Shown: positions 9,060 to 18,667 of the stretch, in pieces | Layout of the letters: the number at the start of each line of letters is the position of its first letter | How positions within the stretch are numbered: the first letter of the stretch is position 1 | Assembly (NCBI RefSeq): GCF_012935715.1 | Contig: NZ_CP052860.1 | Coordinates: forward strand, 7,130,001-7,194,000 | Source: Pseudomonas sp. ADAK13 | GTDB taxonomy: Bacteria; Pseudomonadota; Gammaproteobacteria; Pseudomonadales; Pseudomonadaceae | Direction of reading: 5' to 3' | Length of the DNA: 64,000 nt | Made by a program: the position numbers and the translations under genes | The notes under the pieces: generated by a model | Told to the model about the DNA's origin: nothing | The model's database searches: none | Seen by the model: the letters and a program-made list of their open reading frames with translations, nothing else

Positions 9060-9914
9060 ATGACTGCACAACTTATCGACGGCAAATCAATCGCCGCCAG
9101 CCTGCGCCAGCAGATCGCCAAACGAGTCGCCGAGCGCAGCCAACAAGGCCTGCGCACGCCGGGCCTCGCGGTGATCCTGGTCGGCAGCGATCCTGCCTCT
9201 CAGGTTTATGTCTCGCACAAGCGTAAAGACTGTGAAGAGGTCGGCTTTATTTCCAAAGCCTACGACTTGGCTGAAGACACCACCCAGCAGGCCCTCACCG
9301 ACCTGATCGACAGCCTCAATGACGATCCGGCCATCGACGGCATCCTGCTGCAGCTGCCGTTGCCCGAGCACCTGGACGCGTCCAAATTGCTCGAACGCAT
9401 CCGCCCGGACAAAGACGTCGACGGTTTCCACCCTTATAACGTCGGCCGCCTGGCCCAGCGCATCCCGCTGCTGCGCCCGTGCACCCCGAAGGGCATCATG
9501 ACCCTGCTGGAAAGCACCGGCGTCGATCTGTACGGCCTGGATGCCGTAGTCGTGGGCGCATCCAACATCGTGGGGCGCCCGATGGCCATGGAACTGCTGC
9601 TGGCCGGCTGCACCGTGACGGTCACCCACCGCTTCACCAAGGACCTGGCCGGCCACGTTGGCCGCGCCGACCTGGTGGTGGTTGCCGCCGGCAAGCCGGG
9701 CCTGGTCAAGGGTGAGTGGATCAAGGAAGGCGCCATCGTGATCGACGTGGGCATCAACCGCCAGGACGACGGCAAGCTGGTGGGCGATGTGGTGTACGAA
9801 ACCGCCCTGCCCCGTGCCGGCTGGATCACCCCGGTACCGGGTGGCGTTGGCCCGATGACCCGCGCCTGCCTGCTGGAAAATACCCTGTACGCAGCCGAAA
9901 CCCTGCACAGCTAA
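9060..9914 (+). CDS. folD: Bifunctional methylenetetrahydrofolate dehydrogenase/cyclohydrolase
   Basis: FolD interconverts 5,10-methylene- and 10-formyl-tetrahydrofolate in the cytoplasm with NADP. The 284-residue protein starts [15 protein letters not shown]. The active-site tyrosine/lysine region is [17 protein letters not shown], the substrate segment [10 protein letters not shown], and the Rossmann dinucleotide motif [12 protein letters not shown], ending in [11 protein letters not shown], all typical. Length is normal. No strong ribosome site precedes the ATG. It is divergent from the tRNA operon, as in other pseudomonads, and is followed at once by a terminator. Confidence 0.98.
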   Translation: MTAQLIDGKSIAASLRQQIAKRVAERSQQGLRTPGLAVILVGSDPASQVYVSHKRKDCEEVGFISKAYDLAEDTTQQALTDLIDSLNDDPAIDGILLQLPLPEHLDASKLLERIRPDKDVDGFHPYNVGRLAQRIPLLRPCTPKGIMTLLESTGVDLYGLDAVVVGASNIVGRPMAMELLLAGCTVTVTHRFTKDLAGHVGRADLVVVAAGKPGLVKGEWIKEGAIVIDVGINRQDDGKLVGDVVYETALPRAGWITPVPGGVGPMTRACLLENTLYAAETLHS

Positions 9915-9930
9915 TAACCAGCCGCTCTGA

Positions 9931-9958
9931 AAAAGCCCTGCCTTATCGCAGGGCTTTT
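9931..9958 (+). terminator. Terminator of folD
   Basis: An 11-bp stem (AAAAGCCCTGC/GCAGGGCTTTT) with a 6-base loop and a T-run lies 17 bases after the folD stop. Confidence 0.9.
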
Positions 9959-10025
9959 TATTGGCCGGATAAAAAGTACTTTTTTCTTTGTTTTTAAGGG
10001 GTTTCATCTGTTTCTAGAAGAACAT

Positions 10026-10055
10026 TCGACAGTTTCTGATCCATACTTCTAGAAT
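10026..10055 (+). promoter_or_regulatory. Possible promoter of pbpG
   Basis: TCGACA and TAGAAT are separated by 18 bases, about 70 bases before the GTG start of pbpG; each box differs from the sigma-70 consensus at one position. Confidence 0.45.
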
Positions 10056-10123
10056 GTAACGTTATTTGTCAGAACCTCCGTTGCAGAACGGTATATCCCT
10101 ACTTTTTTAGCGAGTTCATCCGC

Positions 10124-11056
10124 GTGAAAATTCATCTTTCCATTGTCAGCCTATTTTTTGCATTTACAGGCACCTTCGCGAGCGCAAGCGAAACCACGAT
10201 CGCCCCCCGCGACATGTCCACCCTGCACATCGCCTCCGGCAGTGCGATGGTGGTGGACCTGCAGACCAACAAGGTCATCTATGCCAGCAACCCGGATGTC
10301 ATCGTGCCGATCGCCTCAGTGAGCAAACTGATGACCGGCCTGATCGTGCTGGAAGCCAAGCAGAACATGGATGAATACATCGACATCAACATCAAGGACA
10401 CGCCGGAGATGAAAGGCGTGTTCTCCCGGGTCAAGATCGGCAGCGAGATGCCGCGCAAAGAGATGCTGCTGATTGCCCTCATGTCTTCGGAAAACCGTGC
10501 CGCCGCCAGCCTGGCCCACCACTACCCGGGCGGTTACCCGGCGTTTATCGCGGCGATGAACGCCAAGGCCAAGGCGCTGGGCATGACCAGCACCCATTAT
10601 GTTGAACCTACCGGCCTGTCGATCCACAACGTGTCTACCGCTCGCGACCTGAGCAAGCTGCTGGCCGCCGCACGCAAATACCCGATGCTCAGCCAGTTGA
10701 GTACCACCAAGGAAAAGACCGTCTCGTTCCGCAAACCCAACTACACCCTGGGCTTCTCCAACACCGACCACTTGATCAACCGCGCCAACTGGGACATCAA
10801 GCTGACCAAGACCGGCTTCACCAACCAGGCCGGCCACTGCCTGGTGCTGGTCACCAGCATGGGCAATCGCCCGGTGTCGCTGGTGATCCTCGACGCCTTC
10901 GGCAAATTCACCCACTTTGCCGATGCCAGCCGTATCCGCAGCTGGGTCGAGACTGGCAAGAGCGGCTCCGTGCCAGACGTGGCGCTGCGCTACAAGGCTG
11001 ACAAGAACCTGAAGAACCGTCCACGGGCAAATGTCCAGGTGACCGAGTCCCGCTGA
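10124..11056 (+). CDS. pbpG: D-alanyl-D-alanine endopeptidase (PBP7/8 type)
   Basis: This is a periplasmic low-molecular-weight penicillin-binding protein expected to cut peptidoglycan cross-links. It starts with GTG ([16 protein letters not shown]) and has a signal peptide probably cleaved after ASA at about residue 22. The three motifs of the family are present: SVSK (SxxK nucleophile), SSENRAA (SxN) and [10 protein letters not shown] (KTG). At 310 residues it matches PBP7. It is monocistronic and faces a convergent gene across a shared terminator. Endopeptidase rather than carboxypeptidase activity is inferred from family resemblance. Confidence 0.93.
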   Translation: MKIHLSIVSLFFAFTGTFASASETTIAPRDMSTLHIASGSAMVVDLQTNKVIYASNPDVIVPIASVSKLMTGLIVLEAKQNMDEYIDINIKDTPEMKGVFSRVKIGSEMPRKEMLLIALMSSENRAAASLAHHYPGGYPAFIAAMNAKAKALGMTSTHYVEPTGLSIHNVSTARDLSKLLAAARKYPMLSQLSTTKEKTVSFRKPNYTLGFSNTDHLINRANWDIKLTKTGFTNQAGHCLVLVTSMGNRPVSLVILDAFGKFTHFADASRIRSWVETGKSGSVPDVALRYKADKNLKNRPRANVQVTESR

Positions 11057-11075
11057 CAGGTAAACAGCGGCATAA

Positions 11076-11103
11076 AAAAACGGCGCCCTTGAGCGCCGTT
11101 TTT
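11076..11103. terminator. Bidirectional terminator between convergent genes
   Basis: An 11-bp stem (AAAAACGGCGC/GCGCCGTTTTT) with a 6-base loop is flanked by A-run and T-run, serving pbpG on the plus strand and the lipoprotein gene on the minus strand, whose stop codon touches the hairpin. Confidence 0.85.
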
Positions 11104-11792
11104 TATTTGGCCTGACTGGCCAGGGTCTTGACCGCCTGGGCCGCTGCCTGTTCCTGGCCCGCCTGGGCCGTGGCACTGGCAGCCTGCTGCCAGCGCTGGG
11201 CGTCGACCTTGACCGGCAACTGGGTAGGCCGCTGAATCAGCACGGCCCACTTGCCGCCGTCTTTCCATGCCGACTCAAAGGCGCTGAAGTCCATCGGCAT
11301 GCGACGCGCCAACCCCGACCGCAGCAGCACCATGCTCTTCTGCTTGTTGTAGCCCACCACCACGACATACCGCGGCCCCGCCCAGAAGGTCGAACCCTGG
11401 GTGATACGCGCCATCACCGGGTACCCGGCCGCGACCTGCGCCAGCATCGCCGGCAACTGCTCGTCCAGCGGGTACACCAGCATCCCGTATTCACGGGCCA
11501 GCACCTGCATGTTGCGCTCGAGGTCTGCCTCGGCGCCCGGCAAATGCAGCGGCTTATCCAGCAAGCCCGGTGTAATCACAATGCCTTGTTGAGACAGCAT
11601 GCTGGCCAGAGCAGCCGGGCCACCGAGGTAAGTCTCGCCGCGAAACGCCGGCACGCCCTTGAGCTCGACGCTCTCCGGCAGGCCCGGGATGCTCGTGGGT
11701 TTTGGGTGCGAGGAGCAGGCTGCCAGCCCCATGAAACAGGCTGCGACCCACCAGGAGGTTTTAATGTTCGAGGGAAACCGCAACTTCGTCAC
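11103..11792 (-). CDS. Lipoprotein with C39-peptidase-like fold, catalytic residues lost
   Basis: The 229-residue product begins with GTG (MTKLRFPSNIKTSWW) and has a lipoprotein signal ending in GLAAC, with Cys26 as the lipidation site. The body resembles bacteriocin-processing C39-like peptidases: the block TYLGGPAALASML corresponds to the usual QCGPAAL active-site helix, and GPRYVVVVGYN to the usual HYVVVVGY strand. Here Cys is Gly and His is Arg, so peptidase activity is unlikely. A hydrophilic Ala/Gln-rich tail follows from about residue 195. It probably acts as an envelope binding or scaffold protein; the real role is unknown. An active family member would also need the oxyanion Gln, replaced by the RGET segment. 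Confidence 0.75.
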   Translation of the reverse strand: MTKLRFPSNIKTSWWVAACFMGLAACSSHPKPTSIPGLPESVELKGVPAFRGETYLGGPAALASMLSQQGIVITPGLLDKPLHLPGAEADLERNMQVLAREYGMLVYPLDEQLPAMLAQVAAGYPVMARITQGSTFWAGPRYVVVVGYNKQKSMVLLRSGLARRMPMDFSAFESAWKDGGKWAVLIQRPTQLPVKVDAQRWQQAASATAQAGQEQAAAQAVKTLASQAK

Positions 11793-11996
11793 TCACTTGA
11801 TCAACGGCCGACGTGGGCCCTGATCATAGGACGCTCTTGAGCGCGGGTATAGCCTTGTACCGCAGTAAAAGGCCCGCCATAGAGCAAACAAGTTGGACGC
11901 ACACGACCATTGGTCAATAGCAGGCAACCTGCGGATAGCTAGACTGTCCATTGAGAAGACAGTGTGTGCCCTGTACCGGGCGAAAGGAGGCACTTA

Positions 11997-12158
11997 ATGA
12001 GCCTGACAACAACGATTTTGCTTTTGATCTGTGGCTGGCTGGCCGTCGCCGCCGCCATGCTCTGGGGCGTGATGCGCGTAACCCGTCGCCACCATCACCC
12101 TCAAGTAAAACCCGCAGCACCCGGCAAGCTGCACAAACCCGCCGGGCACCACGCCTGA
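11997..12158 (+). CDS. Small single-span membrane protein
   Basis: This 53-residue product has an excellent ribosome site (AAAGGAGG, 6 bases before ATG). One hydrophobic helix at about residues 5-25 (TILLLICGWLAVAAAMLWGV) is followed by a basic, histidine- and proline-rich tail (RVTRRHHHPQ and KLHKPAGHH). No family recognised with confidence; the histidines could bind metal, but that is only a suggestion. It stands alone between two minus-strand lipoprotein genes and its stop lies 4 bases from that of the convergent neighbour. Confidence 0.65.
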   Translation: MSLTTTILLLICGWLAVAAAMLWGVMRVTRRHHHPQVKPAAPGKLHKPAGHHA

Positions 12159-12162
12159 CGCC

Positions 12163-12573
12163 TTAGCCAGGCATGCAGCTGAAGTCTTCAGTCTGCGCCA
12201 ATTCCTTGCCGTGGCTGTCCTTCAACTCGGCGCGTACCGTGGTACCGAGGCTGGATTCCACCAGGGTGTAATGCTCGCCGGCCTTGAAGTTGCCGTAGGT
12301 AACATGCCCGCGACAATCCTGCTGGTTGTCATCCCCCGCCTCTTCTTCAAACAAGGTGACATCCAGGCGATGGGCGCCGGGTTTCACTTCGAAGTAGCGA
12401 CCATCATCAATGTTTTTCCCGTCTACCCGCTCGGCCATCAGGTCGTTGGGAGCCTCTTCTTGCAGGCCGATCCAGGCTTCGCTCGGGTCCGCTTTCGGAA
12501 TCGGGCCGGCGCACGCCGACAACAGCAGGACCGCACTCAAGGCCGGGATCAACAACAAGGGTTTAAGAGACAT
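12163..12573 (-). CDS. Hypothetical lipoprotein
   Basis: The 136-residue product starts MSLKPLLLIPALSAVLL and has a lipobox LLSAC at about residues 16-20, so it is an envelope lipoprotein. The mature part is acidic and contains two more cysteines (QQDCRGH and DFSCMPG at the C-terminus) that could form a disulfide. The pattern GRYFEVKPGAHRLDVT resembles small Pseudomonas lipoproteins with a carbohydrate-binding-like beta fold, but I do not recognise a named family. A longer upstream frame was rejected because it would bury the signal peptide. It is divergent from the RND operon. Confidence 0.7.
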   Translation of the reverse strand: MSLKPLLLIPALSAVLLLSACAGPIPKADPSEAWIGLQEEAPNDLMAERVDGKNIDDGRYFEVKPGAHRLDVTLFEEEAGDDNQQDCRGHVTYGNFKAGEHYTLVESSLGTTVRAELKDSHGKELAQTEDFSCMPG

Positions 12574-12789
12574 GGCAGAACTCCAAATGGATAAAGAGTG
12601 AACGGGCAAAACGACTTCCGTTCGATCGGTATCCAGCTTGGTACTGTCACCATTATTGAACAAATGAATACATATGAAAGGATCTTCAGCCGTTAACTAA
12701 ATCTTCCTTCACCTGGCTGAAAGGTGCGTGTTAGGTGGGTCCGTCAAGACTGCGAGCGTTTGCAATCCCACTCCTTTGGAGGTTACGGC

Positions 12790-15700
12790 ATGCTCGGGCT
12801 GGTAAAGACCGCACTGCTCAAGCCCTACACGTTTATCGTGCTGGCAATTTTCATCTGCATCATTGGGCCCATGGCGGCCTTGCGTACCCCCACCGACGTA
12901 TTTCCCGACATTGGCATCCCCGTAGTCGCGGTGGTCTGGCAGTACAACGGCCTGTCTCCGGACGCCATGGCCGGTCGCGTGATCTACACCTACGAACGCT
13001 CCCTGAGTACCACCGTCAACGACATCGAACACATTGAATCGCAGTCGTTACCCGGCATGGGCATCGTGAAGATTTTCTTCCAGCCCGGCGTGGATATCCG
13101 CACCGCCAACGCTCAGGTAACAGCGGTGTCACAAACCGTACTCAAGCAGATGCCACCGGGCATCACCCCACCGCTGATCCTCAACTACAGCGCCTCCACG
13201 GTGCCGATCCTGCAGATGGCGTTCTCCAGCCCCAGCCTGTCGGAAGCGAAGATCCGCGACCTGGTGCAGAACAACATCCGCCTGCCGCTCAGTGCCCTGC
13301 CCGGCCTGGCCATGCCAACCCCGATGGGCGGCAAGCAACGCCAGATCACCCTCGACCTCGACCCGCAGGCGCTGGCCGCCAAAGGCCTGTCGGCGCAAGA
13401 CGTGGGCAACGCCCTGGCCTTGCAGAACCAGATCATCCCCGTGGGTACCGCCAAACTCGGCCCCAACGAATACACGATTTTGCTCAACAACAGCCCCAAG
13501 GCGATTGATGAGCTCAACGACCTGCCGATCAAGACGGTCGACGGCGCAATCATTACCATCGGCCAGGTGGCCCACGTGCGTGACGGCTCGCCGCCGCAGA
13601 CCAATATCGTGCGCGTCGACGGCCACCGTGCCGTGCTGATGCCAGCCCTGAAAAACGGCAGCATCTCCACCCTGTCGATCATCGACGGCATCCGCCAGAT
13701 GCTGCCGCGCATCAATGAAACCCTGCCGCCTTCGCTGAAGACCTCACTGCTGGGGGACGCCTCGGTGTTCGTCAAACAGTCGGTGGGCAGCGTGGCCCAG
13801 GAAGGCATCATCGCGGCCCTGCTGACCAGTGCGATGATCCTGCTGTTCCTCGGCAGCTGGCGCTCGACCATCATCATCGCCGCCTCGATTCCCCTGGCAG
13901 TGCTCTCGGCCATCGCGCTGCTGGCGGCCACCGGTCAAACCCTCAACGTCATGACCCTCGGCGGGCTGGCGTTGGCGGTGGGGATCCTGGTGGATGACGC
14001 CACGGTGACCATCGAAAACATCAACTGGCACCTGGAACAAGGCAAGGCGGTGAAGGACGCGATCCTCGACGGCGCCAAGCAAATCGTCGGCCCGGCGTTC
14101 GTGTCCCTGCTGTGTATCTGCATCGTGTTTGTGCCGATGTTCATGCTGCAAGGCATCGCCGGCTATCTGTTCCGCCCGATGGCCCTGGCGGTGATTTTCG
14201 CCATGGCCAGTTCGTTCATCCTCTCGCGGACATTGGTACCGACCCTGGCGATGTTCCTGCTCAAGCCTCATGTGCCGGAGCAGGGCGAAGGTCATCACCC
14301 GGAAGATGCATTCATCAACCACCACGAGGGCGACCAGCACAAACCCCAACGCAACGCCGTGCTGCAATCGGTGCTGAATTTCCAGCAGGGTTTCGAGCGT
14401 CACTTCTCCAACCTGCGGGACGTTTACCACAGCCTGCTGACCCTCGCCCTGGGCGCACGCAAGCGGTTCATCGTGGGGTTCCTGGCGTGCATCCTCGCCT
14501 CGTTCCTGCTGTTGCCAAGCCTGGGCCAGGACTTCTTCCCGGCCACCGACGCCGGCGCCATGGCCCTGCACGTGCGCTTGCCGCTGGGTACGCGGATCGA
14601 AGAAAGCGCTGCGGCGTTTGACCGGATTGAAGCGCGGATTCGCGAGATCGTTCCGGCAGACGAGCTGGACACCATCGTCGACAACATCGGCATCCCGCTG
14701 AGCGGCATCGACATGGCCTACAGCAGCAGCGGCACCATTGGCCCACAAGACGGTGACATCCAGGTCACCCTGAAAAAAGACCATGCACCGACTGCCGACT
14801 ACGTGAAAAAACTGCGCGAAGCGCTGCCCGAAAGTTTCCCCGGCAGCCAGTTCGCATTCCTCCCGGCAGACATCAGCAGCCAGATCCTCAACTTCGGATC
14901 GCCGGCACCGCTGGACGTGAAAATCTCCGGGCGCAGCGATGAAGAAAACCGCGCCTACGCCATCGAACTGGAACGTCGCCTGAAACACATACCGGGCATT
15001 GCCGACCTGCGTATCCAGCAGTCCACCGGCTACCCGTCACTGCAGGTCAACGTGGACCGGATGCGCGCCAACGGCCTGGGCATTACCGAGCGTGACGTGA
15101 CCAACAGCATGGTTGCGTCCCTGGCCGGCAGTTCGCAAACGGCGCCGACCTTCTGGCTCAACCCGGCCAACGGCGTGTCGTATTCGATCGTGGCTGCAAC
15201 GCCGCAATACCGCCTCGACAGCCTGCCGTCCCTGGAAGCGCTGCCGGTGACCGGTGCCGATGGCCAGTCGCAGATCCTCGGCGGCGTGGCGACGATCTCC
15301 CGCGTGCAAAGCCCGGCGGTGGTGACCCACTACAACATCGAACCGACCCTGGACCTGTACGCCAACGTGCAAGGCCGCGACCTCGGCGGCGTCGCCAGCG
15401 ACGTGCAAAAGGTGCTGAACGACATGGCCCCGATGCGCCCCAAAGGCGCGACCATCAGCCTGCACGGGCAGATCGATGCCCTCCATGAGGCGTTCAACGG
15501 TTTGAGCTTTGGCCTGCTCGGTGCAGTGGTACTGATCTACCTGCTGATCGTGGTCAACTTCCAGTCCTGGACCGACCCGTTCGTGATCATCACCGCACTC
15601 CCGGCGGCCTTGGCGGGCATCGTGTGGATGCTGTTCCTCAGCGGCACCTCATTGTCGGTGCCTGCACTCACGGGGGCCATCCTCTGTATGGGCGTGGCCA

Positions 15701-16011
15701 CCGCCAACTCGATCCTGGTGGTGAGCTTCTGCCGAGAGCGCCTGGCCGAACATGGCGATGCACTCAAGGCGGCACTTGAAGCGGGCTACACACGCTTCCG
15801 TCCCGTGTGCATGACCGCCCTGGCGATGATCATCGGCATGCTGCCGCTGGCCTTGTCCGAAGAACAAAACGCGCCGCTGGGACGTGCCGTGATCGGCGGC
15901 CTGATCCTCGCCACCACTGCCACTTTGCTGTTTGTACCCGTGGTCTTCAGTCTGGTCCACGGTCGTCACCCTACTCGCGCTGCTGCTGGAGAAACCCCAC
16001 ATGTCGTCTGA
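12790..16011 (+). CDS. RND efflux pump, inner-membrane transporter
   Basis: This is a proton-driven pump of the AcrB superfamily, 1073 residues from ATG 12790 (MLGLVKTALLKPYTFIV), with the site TTGGAGG upstream; an earlier in-frame start lacks one. Two repeats of six membrane helices each carry large periplasmic loops (about 40-340 and 560-880). The helix 4 acidic pair is present (GILVDDATVTIEN). The helix 10 lysine of AcrB-type proton relay is replaced by Ala in MGVATANSILVV. Helix 11 keeps its threonine (VCMTALAMIIG). The adaptor and outer-membrane genes follow with overlaps, forming a three-gene operon. Substrate is not predictable; drugs or organic compounds are likelier than metals. Confidence 0.93.
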   Translation: MLGLVKTALLKPYTFIVLAIFICIIGPMAALRTPTDVFPDIGIPVVAVVWQYNGLSPDAMAGRVIYTYERSLSTTVNDIEHIESQSLPGMGIVKIFFQPGVDIRTANAQVTAVSQTVLKQMPPGITPPLILNYSASTVPILQMAFSSPSLSEAKIRDLVQNNIRLPLSALPGLAMPTPMGGKQRQITLDLDPQALAAKGLSAQDVGNALALQNQIIPVGTAKLGPNEYTILLNNSPKAIDELNDLPIKTVDGAIITIGQVAHVRDGSPPQTNIVRVDGHRAVLMPALKNGSISTLSIIDGIRQMLPRINETLPPSLKTSLLGDASVFVKQSVGSVAQEGIIAALLTSAMILLFLGSWRSTIIIAASIPLAVLSAIALLAATGQTLNVMTLGGLALAVGILVDDATVTIENINWHLEQGKAVKDAILDGAKQIVGPAFVSLLCICIVFVPMFMLQGIAGYLFRPMALAVIFAMASSFILSRTLVPTLAMFLLKPHVPEQGEGHHPEDAFINHHEGDQHKPQRNAVLQSVLNFQQGFERHFSNLRDVYHSLLTLALGARKRFIVGFLACILASFLLLPSLGQDFFPATDAGAMALHVRLPLGTRIEESAAAFDRIEARIREIVPADELDTIVDNIGIPLSGIDMAYSSSGTIGPQDGDIQVTLKKDHAPTADYVKKLREALPESFPGSQFAFLPADISSQILNFGSPAPLDVKISGRSDEENRAYAIELERRLKHIPGIADLRIQQSTGYPSLQVNVDRMRANGLGITERDVTNSMVASLAGSSQTAPTFWLNPANGVSYSIVAATPQYRLDSLPSLEALPVTGADGQSQILGGVATISRVQSPAVVTHYNIEPTLDLYANVQGRDLGGVASDVQKVLNDMAPMRPKGATISLHGQIDALHEAFNGLSFGLLGAVVLIYLLIVVNFQSWTDPFVIITALPAALAGIVWMLFLSGTSLSVPALTGAILCMGVATANSILVVSFCRERLAEHGDALKAALEAGYTRFRPVCMTALAMIIGMLPLALSEEQNAPLGRAVIGGLILATTATLLFVPVVFSLVHGRHPTRAAAGETPHVV

Positions 16012-17167
16012 TCACAAACCCTCGCGCAAGCGTCTGATGCTCATGGGTGTCGGCGGCCTGACACTGGCCGCCCTGTTGGTCGCCAACGGCCTGCACGCCC
16101 GTACGATGCATGAAAAATCCGTCACTGCCTGGACTGAAACCGCCGCTGTCCCGCAAGTGCTGGTATTCCAGCCCAAACAGAACGCGGCCGGCGACACCCT
16201 GCGCCTGCCCGCGCACCTCGAAGCCTGGAGCAAGGCACCGATTCATGCACGGGTCAGCGGTTACCTGAAAGACTGGAAAGTCGACATCGGCAGCCAGGTC
16301 AAGGCTGGGCAAATCCTCGCCGAAATCGACAGCCCAGACCTCGACCAGCAAGTGGCGCAAACCCACGCTCGCATGGTGCAGGAACAGGCCAATGCACGCC
16401 TGGCGGAAACCACCGCCACCCGCTGGAAAAACCTGCTGGACAGCCATTCGGTTTCGCGCCAGGAGGCCGATGAAAAAACCTCGAATGCCCTGGCCGCCAA
16501 GGCCAACGCCCAGGCTGCCGAAGCTGACTATGCACGGCTCTCGGCGCTGGAAGACTACAAGACCATCCGCGCACCGTTCGCCGGTGTGATCACCGCGCGC
16601 AACACCGATATCGGCCAACTGATCAAGGCCGACAGCGACAGCGATCCGGAGCTGTTCGACATCGCCGACACCCACCAACTGCGCCTCTACGTGCCGGTGC
16701 CGCAGAACTATGCAGCAGTGATTCATCCGGGGCTCGCCGCACAACTGACGGTACCCGAGCATCCCGGCGAACACTTCAGCGCGAAGCTGATGGGCGACTC
16801 CACCGCCATCGACCGCCGCTCCGGCACCTTGCTTGCGCAGTTCGTGGCCGACAACCCGGACGGCAAGTTGCTGCCCGGCGACTACGCAGAAGCCACCCTG
16901 GCCATCCCGGCCGATACCCATGGCGTGAGCATCCCGGCCAGCGCATTGATCTTCCGCGCCGAAGGCACCCAGGTCGCGGTACTGGATGCAAAGAATCACG
17001 TGCACCTGCAAGACATCCACATCGGCCTCGACCTGGGCGAACGCTTGGTGATCGACCAGGGCCTGAAACCCGCCGACCGCGTGGTCGACAACCCGCCCGA
17101 TGCGTTGCGCGAAGGCGACGCCGTGCAAATGGCCGACGCCGGAGGTGCCCATGCGCCCAAGGCTTAA
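16001..17167 (+). CDS. RND efflux periplasmic adaptor (membrane fusion protein)
   Basis: This links the RND pump to the outer-membrane channel. ATG 16001 overlaps the pump gene by 11 bases, giving 388 residues (MSSDHKPSRKRLMLMG). The N-terminus has a single hydrophobic segment (about 15-32, GVGGLTLAALLVANGL), either anchor or uncleaved signal. The domains follow the family order: lipoyl half-motifs (ARVSGYLKDWKVDIGSQVKA and IRAPFAGVITARNTDIGQLI) flanking an alpha-helical hairpin at about 110-180, then beta-barrel and membrane-proximal domains. Its end overlaps the next gene by 17 bases, so translation is probably coupled. Confidence 0.92.
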   Translation: MSSDHKPSRKRLMLMGVGGLTLAALLVANGLHARTMHEKSVTAWTETAAVPQVLVFQPKQNAAGDTLRLPAHLEAWSKAPIHARVSGYLKDWKVDIGSQVKAGQILAEIDSPDLDQQVAQTHARMVQEQANARLAETTATRWKNLLDSHSVSRQEADEKTSNALAAKANAQAAEADYARLSALEDYKTIRAPFAGVITARNTDIGQLIKADSDSDPELFDIADTHQLRLYVPVPQNYAAVIHPGLAAQLTVPEHPGEHFSAKLMGDSTAIDRRSGTLLAQFVADNPDGKLLPGDYAEATLAIPADTHGVSIPASALIFRAEGTQVAVLDAKNHVHLQDIHIGLDLGERLVIDQGLKPADRVVDNPPDALREGDAVQMADAGGAHAPKA

Positions 17168-18569
17168 ACCCCTCGCGGCCCTGGTATTGCTGGCACTGCA
17201 CGGTTGCTCGCTGGCGCCCACCTACAAGGCACCGACCCTCGACCTGCCGGCCAAGTACCGCGAACAGACCAGCGACGGCCCGTGGCACAGCGCGCAACCG
17301 TCCGATCAACTGGCGCCGAAGTGGTGGCAGCTGTACCAGGACCAGCGCCTGAACGACCTGCAGGAACAACTGCTCAAGGCCAACCCGGACCTCGCAGCGG
17401 CGCTGGCGCATTTCGATGCGTCCCAGGCCTACGCCAGCCAACTGCATGCCGGGTTGTTCCCGCAAATCACCGCCAGCGCACAACCGTTGCGCCAGCGGCA
17501 ATCAGACAGCCGGCCGCTGCGGGGCGATACCCAGCCTTCGGTGTACAACAGCAACACGGCCGGTTTTGCGCTGAGTTTTGATCTGGATCTGTGGGGCAAA
17601 ATCCGCAACCAGGTGGCAGCGGGTGACGCACAGGCACAAGCCTCCGGGGACGATTTGGCGGTGGCACGCCTGAGCCTGCAGCATCAGTTGGCGACGCTGT
17701 ACGTGCAGCTCAACGGGCTGGATGCCCAGAGCCGGATCCTCAGCAGTTCCCTGGACGATTTTGGCCAGGCGTTGCAACTGACCCGCAGCCGGTATGAAGG
17801 GCAGATCGCCTCGGAACTCGACCTGACCCGCGCACAGAACCAGCTGGCTGAAGCCGAGGCGCAGCTGGATGACGTGCGTGGCCAGCGCAATCTCACCGAG
17901 CATGCGATTGGGGAGTTGGTGGGCGTCTCCGCCAGCGAATTCCAACTGCCGCCGAGCACGCAACTGATCGCGTTGCCGGGAATACCACACCAGCTGCCGA
18001 GCCATCTGCTGCAACGCCGACCGGATATTGCGGCGGCGGAGCGACGGGTGTTTGCCGCCAACGCGAACATCGGGGTGGCGAAGGCCGCGTGGTACCCGGA
18101 CTTCAGTTTGACCGGGTTGATTGGCGGGCAGACCCAGGGTGTCGGTAACTTGTTCTCGGCGGCCAATCGGTATTGGGCGTTGGGGCCGCTGGTCAACCTG
18201 CCGATCTTTGATGGCGGGCGGTTGAGTGCGAATGAGCGCCAGGCCAAAGCCGAGTTTGAAGAGGCTTCGGCGCATTACCGTAGCCAGGTTTTGCGGGCGG
18301 TACGTGAGGTGGAAGACAACCTTGGGCAATTGCGTGACTTGCAGCAGGAAGCGATGGATGAACAGGCCGCCGCGAATGCAGCCGAGCACACGCAGGCGCT
18401 GGCGATGAACAGTTATCAGGCGGGCGCGGTGAGTTATCTGGATGTGGTGACGGCGCAGACGGCGGCCTTGCAGGCGCAGAGGACGTTGCAGGCGGTGCAG
18501 ACGCGGCAATTGCAGGCGAGTGTAGGGTTGGTGACGGCGCTGGGTGGCGGCTGGAAGCCCGACGCCTGA
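17151..18569 (+). CDS. Outer-membrane efflux lipoprotein (NodT/OprM family)
   Basis: This is the trimeric outer-membrane channel of the RND system. ATG 17151, after GGAGG, gives 472 residues (MRPRLKPLAALVLLALHGCS) with a lipoprotein signal whose acceptor is Cys19. Two outer-membrane-efflux repeats are visible, the first around VYNSNTAGFALSFDLDLWG and the second around YWALGPLVNLPIFDGGRLS, each with long helical stretches. It contains the typical RRPDIAAAERR and SYLDVVTAQTA motifs. Last gene of the operon; no clear terminator follows, only a single REP element. The start inside the upstream gene is supported by the ribosome site and lipobox. Confidence 0.94.
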   Translation: MRPRLKPLAALVLLALHGCSLAPTYKAPTLDLPAKYREQTSDGPWHSAQPSDQLAPKWWQLYQDQRLNDLQEQLLKANPDLAAALAHFDASQAYASQLHAGLFPQITASAQPLRQRQSDSRPLRGDTQPSVYNSNTAGFALSFDLDLWGKIRNQVAAGDAQAQASGDDLAVARLSLQHQLATLYVQLNGLDAQSRILSSSLDDFGQALQLTRSRYEGQIASELDLTRAQNQLAEAEAQLDDVRGQRNLTEHAIGELVGVSASEFQLPPSTQLIALPGIPHQLPSHLLQRRPDIAAAERRVFAANANIGVAKAAWYPDFSLTGLIGGQTQGVGNLFSAANRYWALGPLVNLPIFDGGRLSANERQAKAEFEEASAHYRSQVLRAVREVEDNLGQLRDLQQEAMDEQAAANAAEHTQALAMNSYQAGAVSYLDVVTAQTAALQAQRTLQAVQTRQLQASVGLVTALGGGWKPDA

Positions 18570-18598
18570 TACCCATCTCAAGAACAACGAAGATCAAA

Positions 18599-18627
18599 TG
18601 TGGGAGCGGGCTTGCCCGCGATGACGG
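18599..18627. repeat. Single REP element
   Basis: The sequence TGTGGGAGCGGGCTTGCCCG and the GCGATGACGG following it match the Pseudomonas REP core. It lies between the efflux operon and the convergent gene at 18668 and has no inverted partner nearby. Confidence 0.75.
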
Positions 18628-18667
18628 TGGATCAGTCAAACATATCTAGACTGAGCCACCGCCAATT

